Source: Pseudomonas endophytica (lineage in GTDB: Bacteria; Pseudomonadota; Gammaproteobacteria; Pseudomonadales; Pseudomonadaceae). Taken from it: 64,000 bases of DNA. Where the stretch lies: contig NZ_LLWH01000176.1 of the NCBI RefSeq assembly GCF_001411475.1, positions 1 through 64,000 of the forward strand, read 5' to 3'. Positions 1-10,513 of the stretch are shown in pieces (position 1 is the first letter of the stretch; the number at the start of each line of letters is the position of its first letter). The notes beneath the pieces are model-generated. The model did no database searches and was not told the origin of the DNA. It saw only the letters and a list, made by a program, of their open reading frames with translations. A program made the translations under genes and the position numbers.

Positions 1-268
1 CGCCGTCCATGGTCGCTTCCAGACCGAATTGCGCTTTGGCGGGAAGGATGGGGGTAATGAACGCGAAACGCGACGCCAGAAAGACCGGCACCTGACGGCG
101 GGTGACTATCTGGAACAGCAGAGTCCCGAGACCCGCCGTGAACAGCGCAACGTTAGGGTCCAGGCCAGTGATTAAAGGCATCAAGACCAACGCGCCGAAA
201 GCCACGAACAGCATCTGCGCGCCAGAGATGATCTGGCGCCAGAGCGGGTCGTTGAACTCGTCCTGCAT
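1..268 (-). CDS. uraA: Uracil permease, N-terminal part (runs off the window)
   Basis: Reading leftwards from the ATG at 268 gives 89 residues beginning MQDEFNDPLWRQIISGAQML, followed by hydrophobic segments and the stretch ASRFAFITPI. This matches the N-terminus of NCS2-family uracil:H+ symporters, which bring uracil across the inner membrane. The gene starts only 4 bases after the stop of upp and on the same strand, so uptake and phosphoribosylation of uracil are very likely co-transcribed. The C-terminal three quarters lie outside the window. The identification is firm from sequence plus context; substrate preference (uracil rather than xanthine) rests mainly on the upp neighbour. Confidence 0.88.
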   Translation of the reverse strand, partial: MQDEFNDPLWRQIISGAQMLFVAFGALVLMPLITGLDPNVALFTAGLGTLLFQIVTRRQVPVFLASRFAFITPILPAKAQFGLEATMDG

Positions 269-272
269 GTTA

Positions 273-908
273 TTAATCCTTTTGCTTGGTGCCGAAGATC
301 TTGTCGCCAGCATCGCCCAAGCCCGGAATGATGTAGCCGTGTTCGTCCAGACGGTTGTCAATGGACGCTGTATAGATAGTCACGTCCGGGTGAGCAGCCT
401 CTACGGCGGCAATCCCTTCTGGGGCAGCGACCAGCACCATGGCGCGAATCTCTTTGCAGCCGGCTTTTTTCAGCAGGTCGATGGTTGCAACCATCGACGA
501 GCCAGTGGCCAGCATCGGGTCGATGATCATTGCCAGACGCTCGTCGATTTCTGGAACCAGTTTTTCCAGATAAGTGTGTGCCTGTAAGGTTTCTTCGTTA
601 CGGGCAACACCGACGGCACTGACTTTGGCACCGGGGATCAAGCTCAGCACGCCTTCAAGCATGCCGATACCCGCGCGCAAGATCGGCACGACAGTGATTT
701 TCTTACCGGCAATTTTTTCAACTTGGACAGGGCCGCTCCAGCCTGAAATCTCGTAGGTTTCGAGGGTCAGATCGCTGGTGGCTTCATAGGTCAGCAAGGC
801 GCCGACTTCTTGGGCGAGCTCACGGAAGTTCTTCGTGCTAATGTCTGCACGGCGCATCAGGCCGAGCTTGTGACGGATCAGCGGATGGCGGATTTCACGG
901 ATGGGCAT
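273..908 (-). CDS. upp: Uracil phosphoribosyltransferase
   Basis: This 211-residue cytosolic enzyme makes UMP from uracil and PRPP in the pyrimidine salvage pathway. The start is [16 protein letters not shown] at 908, chosen over an in-frame ATG 27 bases upstream because a GGAG lies about 9 bases before it and Upp proteins begin at this point. The PRPP loop is visible as [12 protein letters not shown], and the C-terminal uracil-binding [12 protein letters not shown] is intact, so the protein looks complete and of normal length. It is read leftwards with uraA 4 bases behind, and diverges from hpt across a 166-base gap. Confidence 0.96.
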   Translation of the reverse strand: MPIREIRHPLIRHKLGLMRRADISTKNFRELAQEVGALLTYEATSDLTLETYEISGWSGPVQVEKIAGKKITVVPILRAGIGMLEGVLSLIPGAKVSAVGVARNEETLQAHTYLEKLVPEIDERLAMIIDPMLATGSSMVATIDLLKKAGCKEIRAMVLVAAPEGIAAVEAAHPDVTIYTASIDNRLDEHGYIIPGLGDAGDKIFGTKQKD

Positions 909-1074
909 AAGTAATGGCTCCGGTAGGGCAGGCAAAAAAAGCGGCCTAGATTAATCTAATCCGGGGTGATGTCCTACAAACATTACTGCACGTTAGTCCA
1001 TAAATGCTTGATCTGAGCCATGCGGGTGCGTACCTTTGCCCGTTTTTCTGGCACACCACCCCCTGGAGAGCGTC

Positions 1075-1632
1075 ATGTCTGCTGATCTCGAGCATATCCG
1101 TCAAGTCATGCGAGAGGCTGACTGCCTGTACACCGAAGCTGAGGTTGAGGCCGCTATTGCCCGTCTCGGCGCGCAGATCACAGCCGAAATGGCCGAGACT
1201 AATCCAGTGGTTTTTTGTGTGATGAACGGCGGCCTTATTTTTGCTGGCAAGTTGCTCACTCACCTCAAATTCCCGCTTGAGTCTTCTTATCTGCACGCCA
1301 CTCGCTACCGCAACCAAACCAGCGGTGGTGATCTATTCTGGAAAGCTAAGCCAGAAGTGTCCTTTATGGACCGTCACGTGCTGATTATTGATGACATTCT
1401 TGATGAAGGTCACACCCTGAGCGCGATCGTTGATTTCTGTAAACACGCAGGCGCCCGTCAAGTGCACACTGCTGTGTTGATCGACAAAGATCACGACCGC
1501 AAGGCGAGCGCAGACTTGAAAGCTGACTACGCGGGTCTGCCATGCGTTGACCGTTACGTGTTTGGTTATGGTATGGATTACAAAGGCTACTGGCGTAATG
1601 CTGCCGGAATTTATGCCGTTAAAGGTTTGTAA
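1075..1632 (+). CDS. hpt: Hypoxanthine-guanine phosphoribosyltransferase
   Basis: This 185-residue enzyme salvages purine bases by joining hypoxanthine or guanine to PRPP in the cytosol. The PRPP-binding signature appears as VLIIDDILDEGHT, and YVFGYGMDYKGYWRN is the typical C-terminal base-binding end. The start MSADLEHIRQVM at 1075 follows a GGAG about 7 bases upstream; an in-frame ATG at 1036 is less likely because it lacks a ribosome site. It is divergent from upp, so the two salvage genes share the intervening promoter region. Hypoxanthine-guanine specificity is inferred from family resemblance. Confidence 0.93.
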   Translation: MSADLEHIRQVMREADCLYTEAEVEAAIARLGAQITAEMAETNPVVFCVMNGGLIFAGKLLTHLKFPLESSYLHATRYRNQTSGGDLFWKAKPEVSFMDRHVLIIDDILDEGHTLSAIVDFCKHAGARQVHTAVLIDKDHDRKASADLKADYAGLPCVDRYVFGYGMDYKGYWRNAAGIYAVKGL

Positions 1633-1643
1633 GCAAAGGTGAA

Positions 1644-1667
1644 GAAGCTTCCTGTAGGGGAAGCTTC
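1644..1667 (+). terminator. Hairpin after hpt
   Basis: A perfect 9-base inverted repeat (GAAGCTTCC at 1644-1652 and GGAAGCTTC at 1659-1667) with a 6-base loop lies just past the hpt stop. No T run follows, so it may be a weak terminator or an mRNA-stabilising 3' stem. Confidence 0.45.
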
Positions 1668-1720
1668 AGCCAACGTCTGGCACATGGATTGACTTAACGA
1701 CCTCACACGAGCGTGTTTTC

Positions 1721-2662
1721 ATGCTGGCTATCTTCTTACAAACACTCTCGATCACCGCCCCGGTGTTTGCCATGCTTTTTATGGGCATTGTGCTCAAGCG
1801 TGTGGGTTGGATTAACGACAACTTTATCCATACAGCGTCGGCGCTGGTGTTTAACGTCACCATGCCGGCGTTGTTGTTTTTGGGGATTGTTCACGCTGAT
1901 CTCAGGGCCGCGATGCAGCCTAAGGTGCTGGGCTATTTCACCTTAGCGACTCTCGTCAGCTTTGCGATGGCGTGGGGCTGGGCGATCTGGCGTTGCCCGC
2001 GTGAAGACCGCGGGATCTACACTCAAGGTGCTTTTCGCGGCAACAATGGGGTCATCGGGCTGGCGCTGGCGGCCAGCATGTACGGTGATTACGGGATCTC
2101 GCTGGGAGCGGTCCTCGCGGGGTTGGTGATCTTGTTGTACAACACGCTGTCGACGATTGTGCTGGCGGTTTATAGCCCGGTAATCAAGTCCGATCCGTGG
2201 AGTATCTGCAAAAGCGTGTTCAAAAACCCGCTGATTATCAGCGTGCTGTCGGCGATCCCGTTTGCAGTGTTCAAAATAGGTTTGCCCGACTGGCTGCAAG
2301 CGTCGGGTGAGTACCTAGCGTCTATGACCTTGCCTCTGGCTCTGATTTGCATTGGTGGCACATTGTCACTGGCGTCTTTACGTAAAAGCGGCAGCCTAGC
2401 TTTGAGTGCGAGTCTGGTCAAAATGGTTAGCCTGCCGTTTGTGACAACGCTGGGGGCGTGGCTCCTTGGGTTTCGCGGGCCTGAACTGGGGACGTTGTTT
2501 CTGTACTTCGCCAGCCCGACGGCGGCGGCCAGTTATGTCATGGTCCGTGCGGCCAACGGCAACCACGAACTGGCTGCGTCGATAATCGTCATCACAACCT
2601 TGATGGCGGCGATCACCACCAATATCGGGATCTTTGTGTTGCAGTGGGGCGGTTGGATCTAA
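1721..2662 (+). CDS. AEC-family transporter (auxin efflux carrier/malonate permease type)
   Basis: The 313-residue product is very hydrophobic with about ten predicted membrane segments and begins MLAIFLQTLSITAPVFAMLF. The motifs FRGNNGVIGLALA in the middle and LYFASPTAAASYVM near the C-terminus are typical of the AEC family (PF03547), which exports or imports organic acids and amino acid derivatives. The substrate cannot be read from sequence or neighbours: it sits alone between hpt and a convergent CaCA antiporter. The ribosome site is weak. The family call is firm, the function is open. Confidence 0.85.
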   Translation: MLAIFLQTLSITAPVFAMLFMGIVLKRVGWINDNFIHTASALVFNVTMPALLFLGIVHADLRAAMQPKVLGYFTLATLVSFAMAWGWAIWRCPREDRGIYTQGAFRGNNGVIGLALAASMYGDYGISLGAVLAGLVILLYNTLSTIVLAVYSPVIKSDPWSICKSVFKNPLIISVLSAIPFAVFKIGLPDWLQASGEYLASMTLPLALICIGGTLSLASLRKSGSLALSASLVKMVSLPFVTTLGAWLLGFRGPELGTLFLYFASPTAAASYVMVRAANGNHELAASIIVITTLMAAITTNIGIFVLQWGGWI

Positions 2663-2703
2663 ACCTAGAGGTATAGATCATGGCTTGCTCTACAAAAGCC
2701 CCT

Positions 2704-3771
2704 TCAGTGTCGCCGCCAGGCGCGCAGCGTACTTAACAGCAGATACACCAACAATGCGGGCAATACGTAAAACAGCATCAGGTGTTCAAGCTTGCTCGTT
2801 AATGGCATGCCCATGGTAAACGACACCACGTGCAGCGCGTACGCGAGGTACAGCCCCAGAAACAGCAAGCCTTCGGCGCGTGTGACGCGGTAGCCGGTGT
2901 AGAAGACCGGTAGGCACAATGCTGCGACCCCAAGCATCACTGGTAAGTCGAAGTCTAAGGCATTGGGTGATACCGAGAGCGGTTCAGGCGCTATCAACGC
3001 GGTGAAACCGAGTACGCCGAGCAGGTTCAGCACATTGCTACCGATGACGTTGCCGACGGCGATTTCCCGTTGCCCGCGAAAGGCTGCAATCAGTGACGTG
3101 GCTAATTCGGGCAACGAGGCGCTGACGGCAATAATGGTCAAGCCAATGATGCGTTCGGACAAACCCAGCTCAGTCGCCACGGCGACGGCGGCACCTAGCA
3201 GTAGATGCCCGGCAATACTTAGCAATATCAGAGCAAGGAGCATCATCAGAATATTGATCGGCCACGAGGTCGGTGGCTGATCTTGGCTGGTGTGATGATG
3301 CCCGCTGTTGCGCGATTGGCGCAGCAATAAGCCCAGATAAACCCCTAAACCGATTAACAGGATGGCGCCATCTAAACGATTAAGTTGATTGTTCAGGGCC
3401 AAGGCGAACACCAGCGCGCTGGCGATGATCATCAAGGGAATATCCAGCCGCACCACTTGGCGTGATACGCGCAGGGGAATAATCAGCGCCGAGAGGCCGA
3501 GGGTGACCAGGACGTTGAAGATGTTGCTGCCGATGACGCTGCCGACAGCAATGTCGGGTGTGTCATTGAACGCGGCTTGCAGGCTGATCGTGATTTGCGG
3601 AGCGCTGCTGCCGAAAGCGACCACGGTTAAGCCAACGAGCAGCGGGCGAACCTTCAAATTGGCGGCCATGCGCACAGCGCAATGCACCAGCAGTTCGGCG
3701 CCAGCAATCAACATGGCGAGACCGCAGAACAATTGCAGCAGGTCCCACGGTGATAACGCGCTTAAACCCAA
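2704..3771 (-). CDS. Calcium/sodium antiporter, CaCA family
   Basis: This 355-residue membrane protein carries the two inverted alpha repeats of the CaCA exchanger family: an N-terminal copy around GSSAPQITISL and VGSVIGSNIFNVLVTLG, and a C-terminal copy around SASLPELATSL and VGNVIGSNVLNLLGVLG. In each, the GSN segment contributes to the cation site. It resembles YrbG-type inner-membrane cation exchangers. The first repeat has PQ where PE is usual, which may affect ion choice. It is read leftwards and its stop is about 40 bases from that of the AEC transporter (convergent). Confidence 0.88.
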   Translation of the reverse strand: MGLSALSPWDLLQLFCGLAMLIAGAELLVHCAVRMAANLKVRPLLVGLTVVAFGSSAPQITISLQAAFNDTPDIAVGSVIGSNIFNVLVTLGLSALIIPLRVSRQVVRLDIPLMIIASALVFALALNNQLNRLDGAILLIGLGVYLGLLLRQSRNSGHHHTSQDQPPTSWPINILMMLLALILLSIAGHLLLGAAVAVATELGLSERIIGLTIIAVSASLPELATSLIAAFRGQREIAVGNVIGSNVLNLLGVLGFTALIAPEPLSVSPNALDFDLPVMLGVAALCLPVFYTGYRVTRAEGLLFLGLYLAYALHVVSFTMGMPLTSKLEHLMLFYVLPALLVYLLLSTLRAWRRH

Positions 3772-3792
3772 AATGGTGATTGTCTCCGTTAA

Positions 3793-4164
3793 TTAGTCAC
3801 TCAAGCCTTGCACCCGGACTTTGGCCGTACCGTCATTGAGCATACCCAACTGCTTGGCGGCCTGACGCGAAAGATCTATCAGGCGGCCACGGGTGTGCGG
3901 GCCGCGATCATTGATGCGAACCACCACAGAGGTGTTGTTGCTGAGGTTGGTCACCAAGACCCGAGAGCCGAACGTAAGGCTGCGATGGGCGGCGGTGAGG
4001 GCGTTTTGGTTAAACGGTTCGCCGCTGGCAGTGCGTTTGCCGTGGTGGCGAGCGCCGTAATAAGAGGCAACGCCGGTTTTATCATAGCCGCGAGGGTCTA
4101 TGTCATGGCTGGCGCAGCCAGCGAGCAAGCTGAGCAGGGCGCAGGCGCCGAGTAGCTGCTTCAT
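3793..4164 (-). CDS. Short RlpA-like lipoprotein (double-psi beta-barrel)
   Basis: The 123-residue protein starts [20 protein letters not shown], a lipoprotein signal with lipobox LAGC, so it should be lipid-anchored outside the inner membrane. The mature part is a single DPBB domain with [17 protein letters not shown] and [20 protein letters not shown], the latter holding the aspartate and histidine used by RlpA lytic transglycosylases on denuded glycan. It lacks the C-terminal SPOR domain of full RlpA, so it would not be recruited to the septum the same way. The start at 4164 is preferred to 4188 because AAGGA lies about 8 bases before it. Confidence 0.87.
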   Translation of the reverse strand: MKQLLGACALLSLLAGCASHDIDPRGYDKTGVASYYGARHHGKRTASGEPFNQNALTAAHRSLTFGSRVLVTNLSNNTSVVVRINDRGPHTRGRLIDLSRQAAKQLGMLNDGTAKVRVQGLSD

Positions 4165-4225
4165 GAAGGGAATCCTTTGTGTGCCCAAGCACCTGTAGGA
4201 GCGCAGGAGTTGGTAGATGAATCAC

Positions 4226-4300
4226 CCTGTAGGAGCAGCCGCAGGCTGCGATCTTTTGCTTTGAAGATCAACAGATCGCGAGCAAGTCCGCTCCTACAGG
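4226..4300. repeat. REP-type palindromic repeat
   Basis: Outer arms CCTGTAGGAGC (4226-4236) and GCTCCTACAGG (4290-4300) enclose smaller GCAGGCTGCGATC and GATCGCGAGCAAG parts. It lies between the 3' end of gatB and the 5' side of the lipoprotein gene. Confidence 0.8.
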
Positions 4301-4310
4301 AGTGTGCGAT

Positions 4311-5756
4311 TTAGCCTTCGAGTTTGCTTTTTAGCAGCTCGTTGACTTGTTGCGGGTTGGCCTTGCCTTTAGACGCTTTCATGGCTTGGCCGACGAAGAA
4401 GCCAAACATTTTGCCGCGTTTGGCTTCGTCCGCCGCACGGTACTGTTCCACTTGCTCGGCGTTGGCCGCCAGCATTTCATCCAGCACCTTTTCAATGGCG
4501 CCGCTGTCGGTCACTTGTTTAAGGCCTTGCTTGTCGATGACTTCGTCAGCAGTGCCTTCACCTTTGGCCATCGCTTCAAACACAACCTTGGCGATTTTGC
4601 CGGAGATGGTGTTGTCTTTGATGCGCAGCAACATGCCGCCCAGCAACTCAGCGCTGACTGGCGACTGGTCGATGTCCAAGCCAAGTTTGTTGAGCAGGCT
4701 GCCCAATTCAACCATGACCCAGTTGGCCGCCAGTTTAGCGTCGCCACTGATGCTTACGACTTGCTCGAAGTAATCCGCTTGTTCACGGCTCGAAGCCAGC
4801 ACGCTGGCGTCATAGGCCGAGAGGCCAAACTGCGACTGGAAGCGCTCGCGCTTTTGCGGTGGCAGTTCGGGCAGGGTGGCGCGTACGTCCGAGATAAACG
4901 AGTCTTCGATGACCACAGGCAGCAGGTCTGGATCGGGGAAGTAACGGTAGTCGTTGGCTTCCTCTTTGCTACGCATGGCGCGCGTTTCGTCTTTATTCGG
5001 GTCGTACAGGCGCGTTTGCTGGATAACCTTGCCGCCATCTTCGATCAGCTCGATCTGACGTTGCACTTCGCTGTTGATTGCCTTCTCGATGAAGCGGAAC
5101 GAGTTAACGTTCTTGATTTCGCAGCGGGTGCCAAACTCGGCCTGACCAACTGGGCGGACCGAGACGTTGCAGTCGCAACGCAGCGAGCCTTCAGCCATGT
5201 TGCCGTCGCAGATGCCGAGGTAGCGCACCAGTGCGTGCATGGCCTTAACGTAAGCAACCGCTTCTTTTGCGCTGCGCATGTCAGGCTCGGAAACGATTTC
5301 AAGCAGCGGCGTACCTGCACGGTTCAAGTCGATCCCGGTAGAGCCGCTGAAGTCTTCGTGCAGGCTTTTGCCCGCATCTTCTTCCAAATGCGCGCGGGTA
5401 ATGCCCACGCGCTTGACGGTGCCGTCTTCCAGAGTGATGTCTAAATGGCCTTTACCGACAATCGGTAGCTCCATCTGGCTGATCTGGTAGCCCTTGGGCA
5501 GGTCTGGATAGAAGTAGTTTTTGCGCGCAAATACGTTGTGCTGACCGATTTGGGCATCAACCGCAATGCCAAACATCACGGCCATGCGCACAGCTTCTTG
5601 GTTGAGTACCGGCAATACGCCCGGCATGCCCAGATCAACCAAGCTGGCTTGGGTGTTCGGTTCGGCGCCAAACGTGGTGGCGCTGCCCGAGAAAATCTTC
5701 GATTGGGTGGCGAGCTGGGAGTGAATTTCCAGCCCGATCACAACTTCCCATTGCAT
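4311..5756 (-). CDS. gatB: Asp-tRNA(Asn)/Glu-tRNA(Gln) amidotransferase subunit B
   Basis: GatB (481 residues) is the tRNA-binding kinase subunit of the GatCAB amidotransferase, which activates misacylated Asp-tRNA(Asn) or Glu-tRNA(Gln) with ATP and accepts ammonia from GatA. The start [15 protein letters not shown], the core [11 protein letters not shown] and [12 protein letters not shown], and a C-terminal YqeY-like helical domain ending [13 protein letters not shown] are all present, so the protein is complete. It is the last gene of the leftward gatC-gatA-gatB operon, 10 bases after gatA. Pseudomonads generally use this enzyme to make Asn-tRNA(Asn). Confidence 0.97.
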   Translation of the reverse strand: MQWEVVIGLEIHSQLATQSKIFSGSATTFGAEPNTQASLVDLGMPGVLPVLNQEAVRMAVMFGIAVDAQIGQHNVFARKNYFYPDLPKGYQISQMELPIVGKGHLDITLEDGTVKRVGITRAHLEEDAGKSLHEDFSGSTGIDLNRAGTPLLEIVSEPDMRSAKEAVAYVKAMHALVRYLGICDGNMAEGSLRCDCNVSVRPVGQAEFGTRCEIKNVNSFRFIEKAINSEVQRQIELIEDGGKVIQQTRLYDPNKDETRAMRSKEEANDYRYFPDPDLLPVVIEDSFISDVRATLPELPPQKRERFQSQFGLSAYDASVLASSREQADYFEQVVSISGDAKLAANWVMVELGSLLNKLGLDIDQSPVSAELLGGMLLRIKDNTISGKIAKVVFEAMAKGEGTADEVIDKQGLKQVTDSGAIEKVLDEMLAANAEQVEQYRAADEAKRGKMFGFFVGQAMKASKGKANPQQVNELLKSKLEG

Positions 5757-5766
5757 AAATTTATCC

Positions 5767-7218
5767 TCAGAAGCCGGCAGGTGTGCGCGTGTGCCAATCA
5801 GTGTTCAACTGATACTGATGAGCGACATTGAGCAAGCGGCCTTCCTGGAAGTAAGGCGCCAGCAACTGCACGCCGACTGGCAAGCCATCGACAAAACCGG
5901 CTGGCATCGACAGGCCCGGCAGGCCCGCGAGGTTGGCGGTAATGGTGTACACGTCTTCCAGATAGGCAGAAACCGGGTCGCTGTTTTTAGCGCCGATTTT
6001 CCAGGCTGGGTTAGGCGTGGTTGGGCCGAGGATGATGTCGACTTCGTTGAATGCCGCCACAAAGTCGTTTTTGATCAGACGACGGATTTTTTGCGCTTGC
6101 AGGTAGTAAGCGTCGTAGTAGCCCGCCGACAGCGCGTAAGCACCGACCAGAATCCGGCGTTGGACTTCCGGGCCGAAGCCTTCAGCACGCGAGCGCTTGT
6201 ACAGGTCGGTCAAGTCTTTCGGGTTTTCACAGCGATGGCCGAAGCGTACGCCGTCAAAACGCGACAGGTTGGAGGATGCTTCAGCTGGCGCGATCACGTA
6301 GTACGCAGGAATCGCGTGCTGCATGTTCGGCAGGCTGATGGTCTTGATCACTGCACCGAGCTTTTCTAGCTCTTTAATGCTGTTGTGCACTAACTCGGCA
6401 ATACGTGGGTCAAGGCCCTCGCTGAAGAACTCGGCAGGTACGCCGATACGCAAGCCCTTGAGCGAGGTATTGAGGTTGGCGCTGAAGTCCGGCACCGGTT
6501 CGTCAATGCTGGTGGAGTCTTTAGAATCGAAGCCAGCCATGCCTTGTAACAATATTGCGCAGTCTTCAGCCGTGCGTGCCAGTGGGCCGCCTTGGTCGAG
6601 ACTGGAGGCGTAAGCAATCATGCCCCAGCGCGAAACGCGGCCATAGGTGGGCTTTAAGCCGGTGAGATTGGTCAACGCGGCTGGCTGACGGATCGAACCG
6701 CCGGTATCGGTGCCGGTTGCAGCGGGTAACAGACGGGCGGCAACCGCCGCAGCCGAACCGCCCGACGAACCGCCGGGTACGTGCTCAAGGTTCCACGGGT
6801 TTTTGACCGCGCCGTAGTAGCTCGACTCGTTGGCCGAGCCCATCGCGAACTCGTCTAGGTTGGTTTTACCTAGGCTGACGGCGCCGGCTTCGGCAAGCTT
6901 GGCAACTACGGTGGCGTCGTACGGTGCCTTGAAGTTGTCGAGCATTTTCGAGCCACAGCTGGTGCGAACGCCCAAGGTGCAGAACAGGTCTTTGTGAGCG
7001 ATCGGAGCGCCCAGCAAAGCACCGGTTTCACCATTGGCGCGACGTGCGTCAGCTGCCTTGGCCTGCTCTAGAGCAAGGTCTTCAGTGAGGGTGATGAAGC
7101 TGTTGAGCTGAGGATCGAGCTGGGCGATACGCGCCAGCAAGGTCTTGGTCAGCTCTTCAGAGGAGAATTTTTTATCGGCGAGTCCGCGGGCGATCTCGGC
7201 CAGAGTCAATTGATGCAT
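5767..7218 (-). CDS. gatA: Asp-tRNA(Asn)/Glu-tRNA(Gln) amidotransferase subunit A
   Basis: GatA (483 residues) is the glutaminase subunit that supplies ammonia to GatB. It is an amidase-signature enzyme: the catalytic lysine is K76 in PIAHKDLF, the cis-serine is S151 in PGGSSGGSA, and the nucleophile is S175 in [11 protein letters not shown], the same spacing as in characterised GatA proteins. The length is normal and the start [13 protein letters not shown] at 7218 fits the family. It lies 15 bases after gatC on the same strand and is followed by gatB. Confidence 0.97.
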   Translation of the reverse strand: MHQLTLAEIARGLADKKFSSEELTKTLLARIAQLDPQLNSFITLTEDLALEQAKAADARRANGETGALLGAPIAHKDLFCTLGVRTSCGSKMLDNFKAPYDATVVAKLAEAGAVSLGKTNLDEFAMGSANESSYYGAVKNPWNLEHVPGGSSGGSAAAVAARLLPAATGTDTGGSIRQPAALTNLTGLKPTYGRVSRWGMIAYASSLDQGGPLARTAEDCAILLQGMAGFDSKDSTSIDEPVPDFSANLNTSLKGLRIGVPAEFFSEGLDPRIAELVHNSIKELEKLGAVIKTISLPNMQHAIPAYYVIAPAEASSNLSRFDGVRFGHRCENPKDLTDLYKRSRAEGFGPEVQRRILVGAYALSAGYYDAYYLQAQKIRRLIKNDFVAAFNEVDIILGPTTPNPAWKIGAKNSDPVSAYLEDVYTITANLAGLPGLSMPAGFVDGLPVGVQLLAPYFQEGRLLNVAHQYQLNTDWHTRTPAGF

Positions 7219-7233
7219 GCAGGCTCTTTCCCT

Positions 7234-7521
7234 TTACTCGATGACTTTCGGAACCAGATAGAGGCCGTTTTCGACCGCGGGTGCGATGGACTGGTAAGCC
7301 TCGCGATGATTGCTCTCAGTTACGATGTCGGCCCGCAGGCGCTGGCTGGCTTCTAGTGGGTGGGCCAGCGGCTCAATACCGGTGGTATCGACAGCCTGCA
7401 TCTGATCAATCAAGCCCAAAATGCTATTAAGGGCTTCGGTGGTGCGTGGGAGATCGGCATCATTGAGACCCAGACGGGCCAAATGTGCGATTTTTTCCAC
7501 GTCGGAGCGTTCAAGCGCCAT
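7234..7521 (-). CDS. gatC: Asp-tRNA(Asn)/Glu-tRNA(Gln) amidotransferase subunit C
   Basis: GatC (95 residues) is the small subunit that wraps around GatA and stabilises the GatCAB complex. The N-terminal [17 protein letters not shown] and the [12 protein letters not shown] segment are typical. It is the promoter-proximal gene of the leftward operon and diverges from mreB across 210 bases that should hold both promoters. Confidence 0.95.
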   Translation of the reverse strand: MALERSDVEKIAHLARLGLNDADLPRTTEALNSILGLIDQMQAVDTTGIEPLAHPLEASQRLRADIVTESNHREAYQSIAPAVENGLYLVPKVIE

Positions 7522-7719
7522 GGGATTCTCCAGTGGAAAACAGGACGGAAGGTATCCGTGTGTTAGATTGTCGGAACACTACCGCATTTCTACGGTCATA
7601 TGGCCGCGATTGTGGGGGTTGGTGCACGGAAAAGCGGTCAATTTAACATATTGGCGCCTTGCCCAAAATCCCTGTCGTTGTTAGAGTTTGCCGCACTTTT
7701 TTACCCACGCGTTGCCTAG

Positions 7720-8769
<1,050 letters not shown>

Positions 8770-8796
8770 ACTCGTCGGTGCAGGCTATGGTTATCA

Positions 8797-8830
8797 CCAA
8801 AAGGTAGCACTTTGCAGTGCTGCCTTTTGG
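8797..8830 (+). terminator. Strong hairpin in the mreB-mreC gap
   Basis: CCAAAAGGTAGCACT (8797-8811) pairs with AGTGCTGCCTTTTGG (8816-8830), 15 pairs with one G-T wobble and a 4-base loop. There is no uninterrupted T tract after it, so it could be a leaky terminator or an RNA-processing/stability stem inside the operon. Confidence 0.55.
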
Positions 8831-8900
8831 CGTTCATCTTCTGCCAATCTTCATTCAGGCCGCTTTAACGCCGTATGACTATATTGAACACTTGCCCAAG

Positions 8901-8905
8901 AGGAG
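8901..8905 (+). promoter_or_regulatory. Ribosome binding site pointing to an AUU start of mreC
   Basis: AGGAG at 8901-8905 stands 6 bases before ATT at 8912. No ATG, GTG or TTG occurs in frame between the upstream stop at 8885-8887 and the TTG at 8942. Confidence 0.6.
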
Positions 8906-8911
8906 CGGCTT

Positions 8912-9973
8912 ATTAAACCGCTCTTTTCTAAAGGCCCCTCATTGGGCGTGCGCTTATTAGTGCTGGTCGTGCTATCGGTCGCGCTGATGGTGGTGGATGC
9001 CCGCTTCACGTTGCTCAAGCCAGTGCGCAGCCAAATGTCGCTGGTGCTGATGCAAACCTATTGGGTGACCGATTTGCCGCAGCGCCTAATTCAGGGGGTT
9101 GCCAGCCAATTTGGTAGTCGCACTGAACTGGTGGCTGAAAACGAGAAGCTCAAAACTGAAAACCTTTTGCTTCAAGGCCGCATGCAAAAGCTGGCCGCCT
9201 TGACCGAGCAGAACGTTCGCTTGCGCGAGTTGTTGAACTCATCGGCGCTGGTCAACGAAAAGGTTGAAGTGGCGGAGTTGATCGGCATGGATCCGAATCC
9301 GTTTACTCATCGCATCATCATTAACAAAGGTGAGCGCGATGGGGTGGTGTTGGGGCAACCGGTGCTTGATGCCCGCGGCTTGATGGGGCAAGTGGTTGAG
9401 CTGATGCCAAACACTTCGCGCGTACTGTTGCTCACCGACACCACTCACAGTATTCCGGTACAGGTCAATCGCAACGGTCTGCGCGCTATTGCCAGTGGCA
9501 CGGGTAACCCCGAGCGCCTTGAGCTGCGCCATGTGGCTGATACGGCGGACATCAAAGTCGGCGACCTGTTGGTCAGCTCGGGCCTCGGTCAGCGATTCCC
9601 GGCCGGCTACCCAGTGGCGACAGTCACAGAAGTGATCCACGACTCAGGCCAGCCATTCGCCATTGTGCGAGCGGCCCCGACTGCGGCCTTGAATCGCAGT
9701 CGTTATTTGCTATTGGTGTTCAGCGACAGCCGAACTCCAGAAGAGCGCGTCAATGATGCGGCTCAAGGCCAAGAGGCTGAGCAAAAGAGCGAATCCGCGC
9801 CGACGTCACCCGCGACCGAGCCTAAACCTGCATCGACTGTCCCGGCTGAAACTACCGCGCCTGCGGCGGCACCAGCACCGGTGGTGGCTGACCCCAAGAC
9901 CGTGAAAAAACCTGTCCCTGCCGCAGCTAAGCCGCCGACCGCTGCGCCGGCCACTACTCGGGAGAGCCAATAA
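8912..9973 (+). CDS. mreC: Cell shape-determining protein MreC (probable AUU start)
   Basis: MreC is the periplasmic scaffold linking MreB to the elongasome, with one N-terminal membrane anchor (VRLLVLVVLSVALMVV), a coiled coil (about TELVAENEKLKTENLLLQ) and two beta domains. From ATT at 8912 the product has 353 residues and begins (M)KPLFSKGPSLGVRLL; from the TTG at 8942 it has 343. I favour ATT because of the AGGAG 6 bases upstream and because I remember the KPLF-KGPSLGVRLL N-terminus in Pseudomonas MreC proteins. TTG has only AAGG at a usable distance. The last 65 residues are a Pro/Ala/Thr-rich tail of low complexity. Its stop overlaps the mreD start (TAATG). Confidence 0.93.
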   Translation: MKPLFSKGPSLGVRLLVLVVLSVALMVVDARFTLLKPVRSQMSLVLMQTYWVTDLPQRLIQGVASQFGSRTELVAENEKLKTENLLLQGRMQKLAALTEQNVRLRELLNSSALVNEKVEVAELIGMDPNPFTHRIIINKGERDGVVLGQPVLDARGLMGQVVELMPNTSRVLLLTDTTHSIPVQVNRNGLRAIASGTGNPERLELRHVADTADIKVGDLLVSSGLGQRFPAGYPVATVTEVIHDSGQPFAIVRAAPTAALNRSRYLLLVFSDSRTPEERVNDAAQGQEAEQKSESAPTSPATEPKPASTVPAETTAPAAAPAPVVADPKTVKKPVPAAAKPPTAAPATTRESQ

Positions 9974-10461
9974 TGGCGGGCACTCATTCGCGAAATGGCT
10001 GGATTGTCTGGCTGACGTTTGCCATTGGCCTGTTACTCAGCGTTTCTCCATTGCCTCAGTTCATGGAAGTCTTCCGTCCGCTATGGTTGGCTTTGTTGCT
10101 GGCGTTTTGGGCATTGGTCTTGCCGCACAAGGTGGGCATGGTCACCGCATGGTGCCTGGGGCTGATGGAAGACGTGTTGTACGGTACGTTGCTGGGTCAG
10201 AATGCTCTGATTCTGACGCTTACCACCTTTTTGGTATTGTCGCTGGCACAACGTCTGCGCACATTTCCGATGTGGCAACAGAGCATGGTGATCCTAGTCA
10301 TCTTCGGTTTGGCTCAGTTGGTTCAGCTCTGGCTGAGTGCGTTGACCGGCAATCGTCAGCCGACCTTGGCGCTGGTATTGCCAGCGCTGGTCAGTGCATT
10401 GCTCTGGCCATGGGTCAGCTACGGACTTCGCGGCTTGCTTCGACGTTTCAACATCAATTAA
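9973..10461 (+). CDS. mreD: Rod shape-determining protein MreD
   Basis: MreD (162 residues) is a small inner-membrane protein with about five to six membrane segments that works with MreC in the elongasome. It begins [20 protein letters not shown] and contains the family region around [17 protein letters not shown]. The ATG overlaps the last base of the mreC stop, so translation is probably coupled. The maf-family gene follows 52 bases later. Confidence 0.95.
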   Translation: MAGTHSRNGWIVWLTFAIGLLLSVSPLPQFMEVFRPLWLALLLAFWALVLPHKVGMVTAWCLGLMEDVLYGTLLGQNALILTLTTFLVLSLAQRLRTFPMWQQSMVILVIFGLAQLVQLWLSALTGNRQPTLALVLPALVSALLWPWVSYGLRGLLRRFNIN

Positions 10462-10513
10462 TGGGATCGCGAGCCATTTCCTGGTTTGTGCACTTCGACA
10501 GGGAGATGTCTTG

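Noticed and set aside
4347..5444. A 365-codon open frame antisense to gatB
   Set aside because: It is the mirror of a highly conserved gene, lacks a ribosome site, and its composition is what antisense frames of GC-rich codons give.
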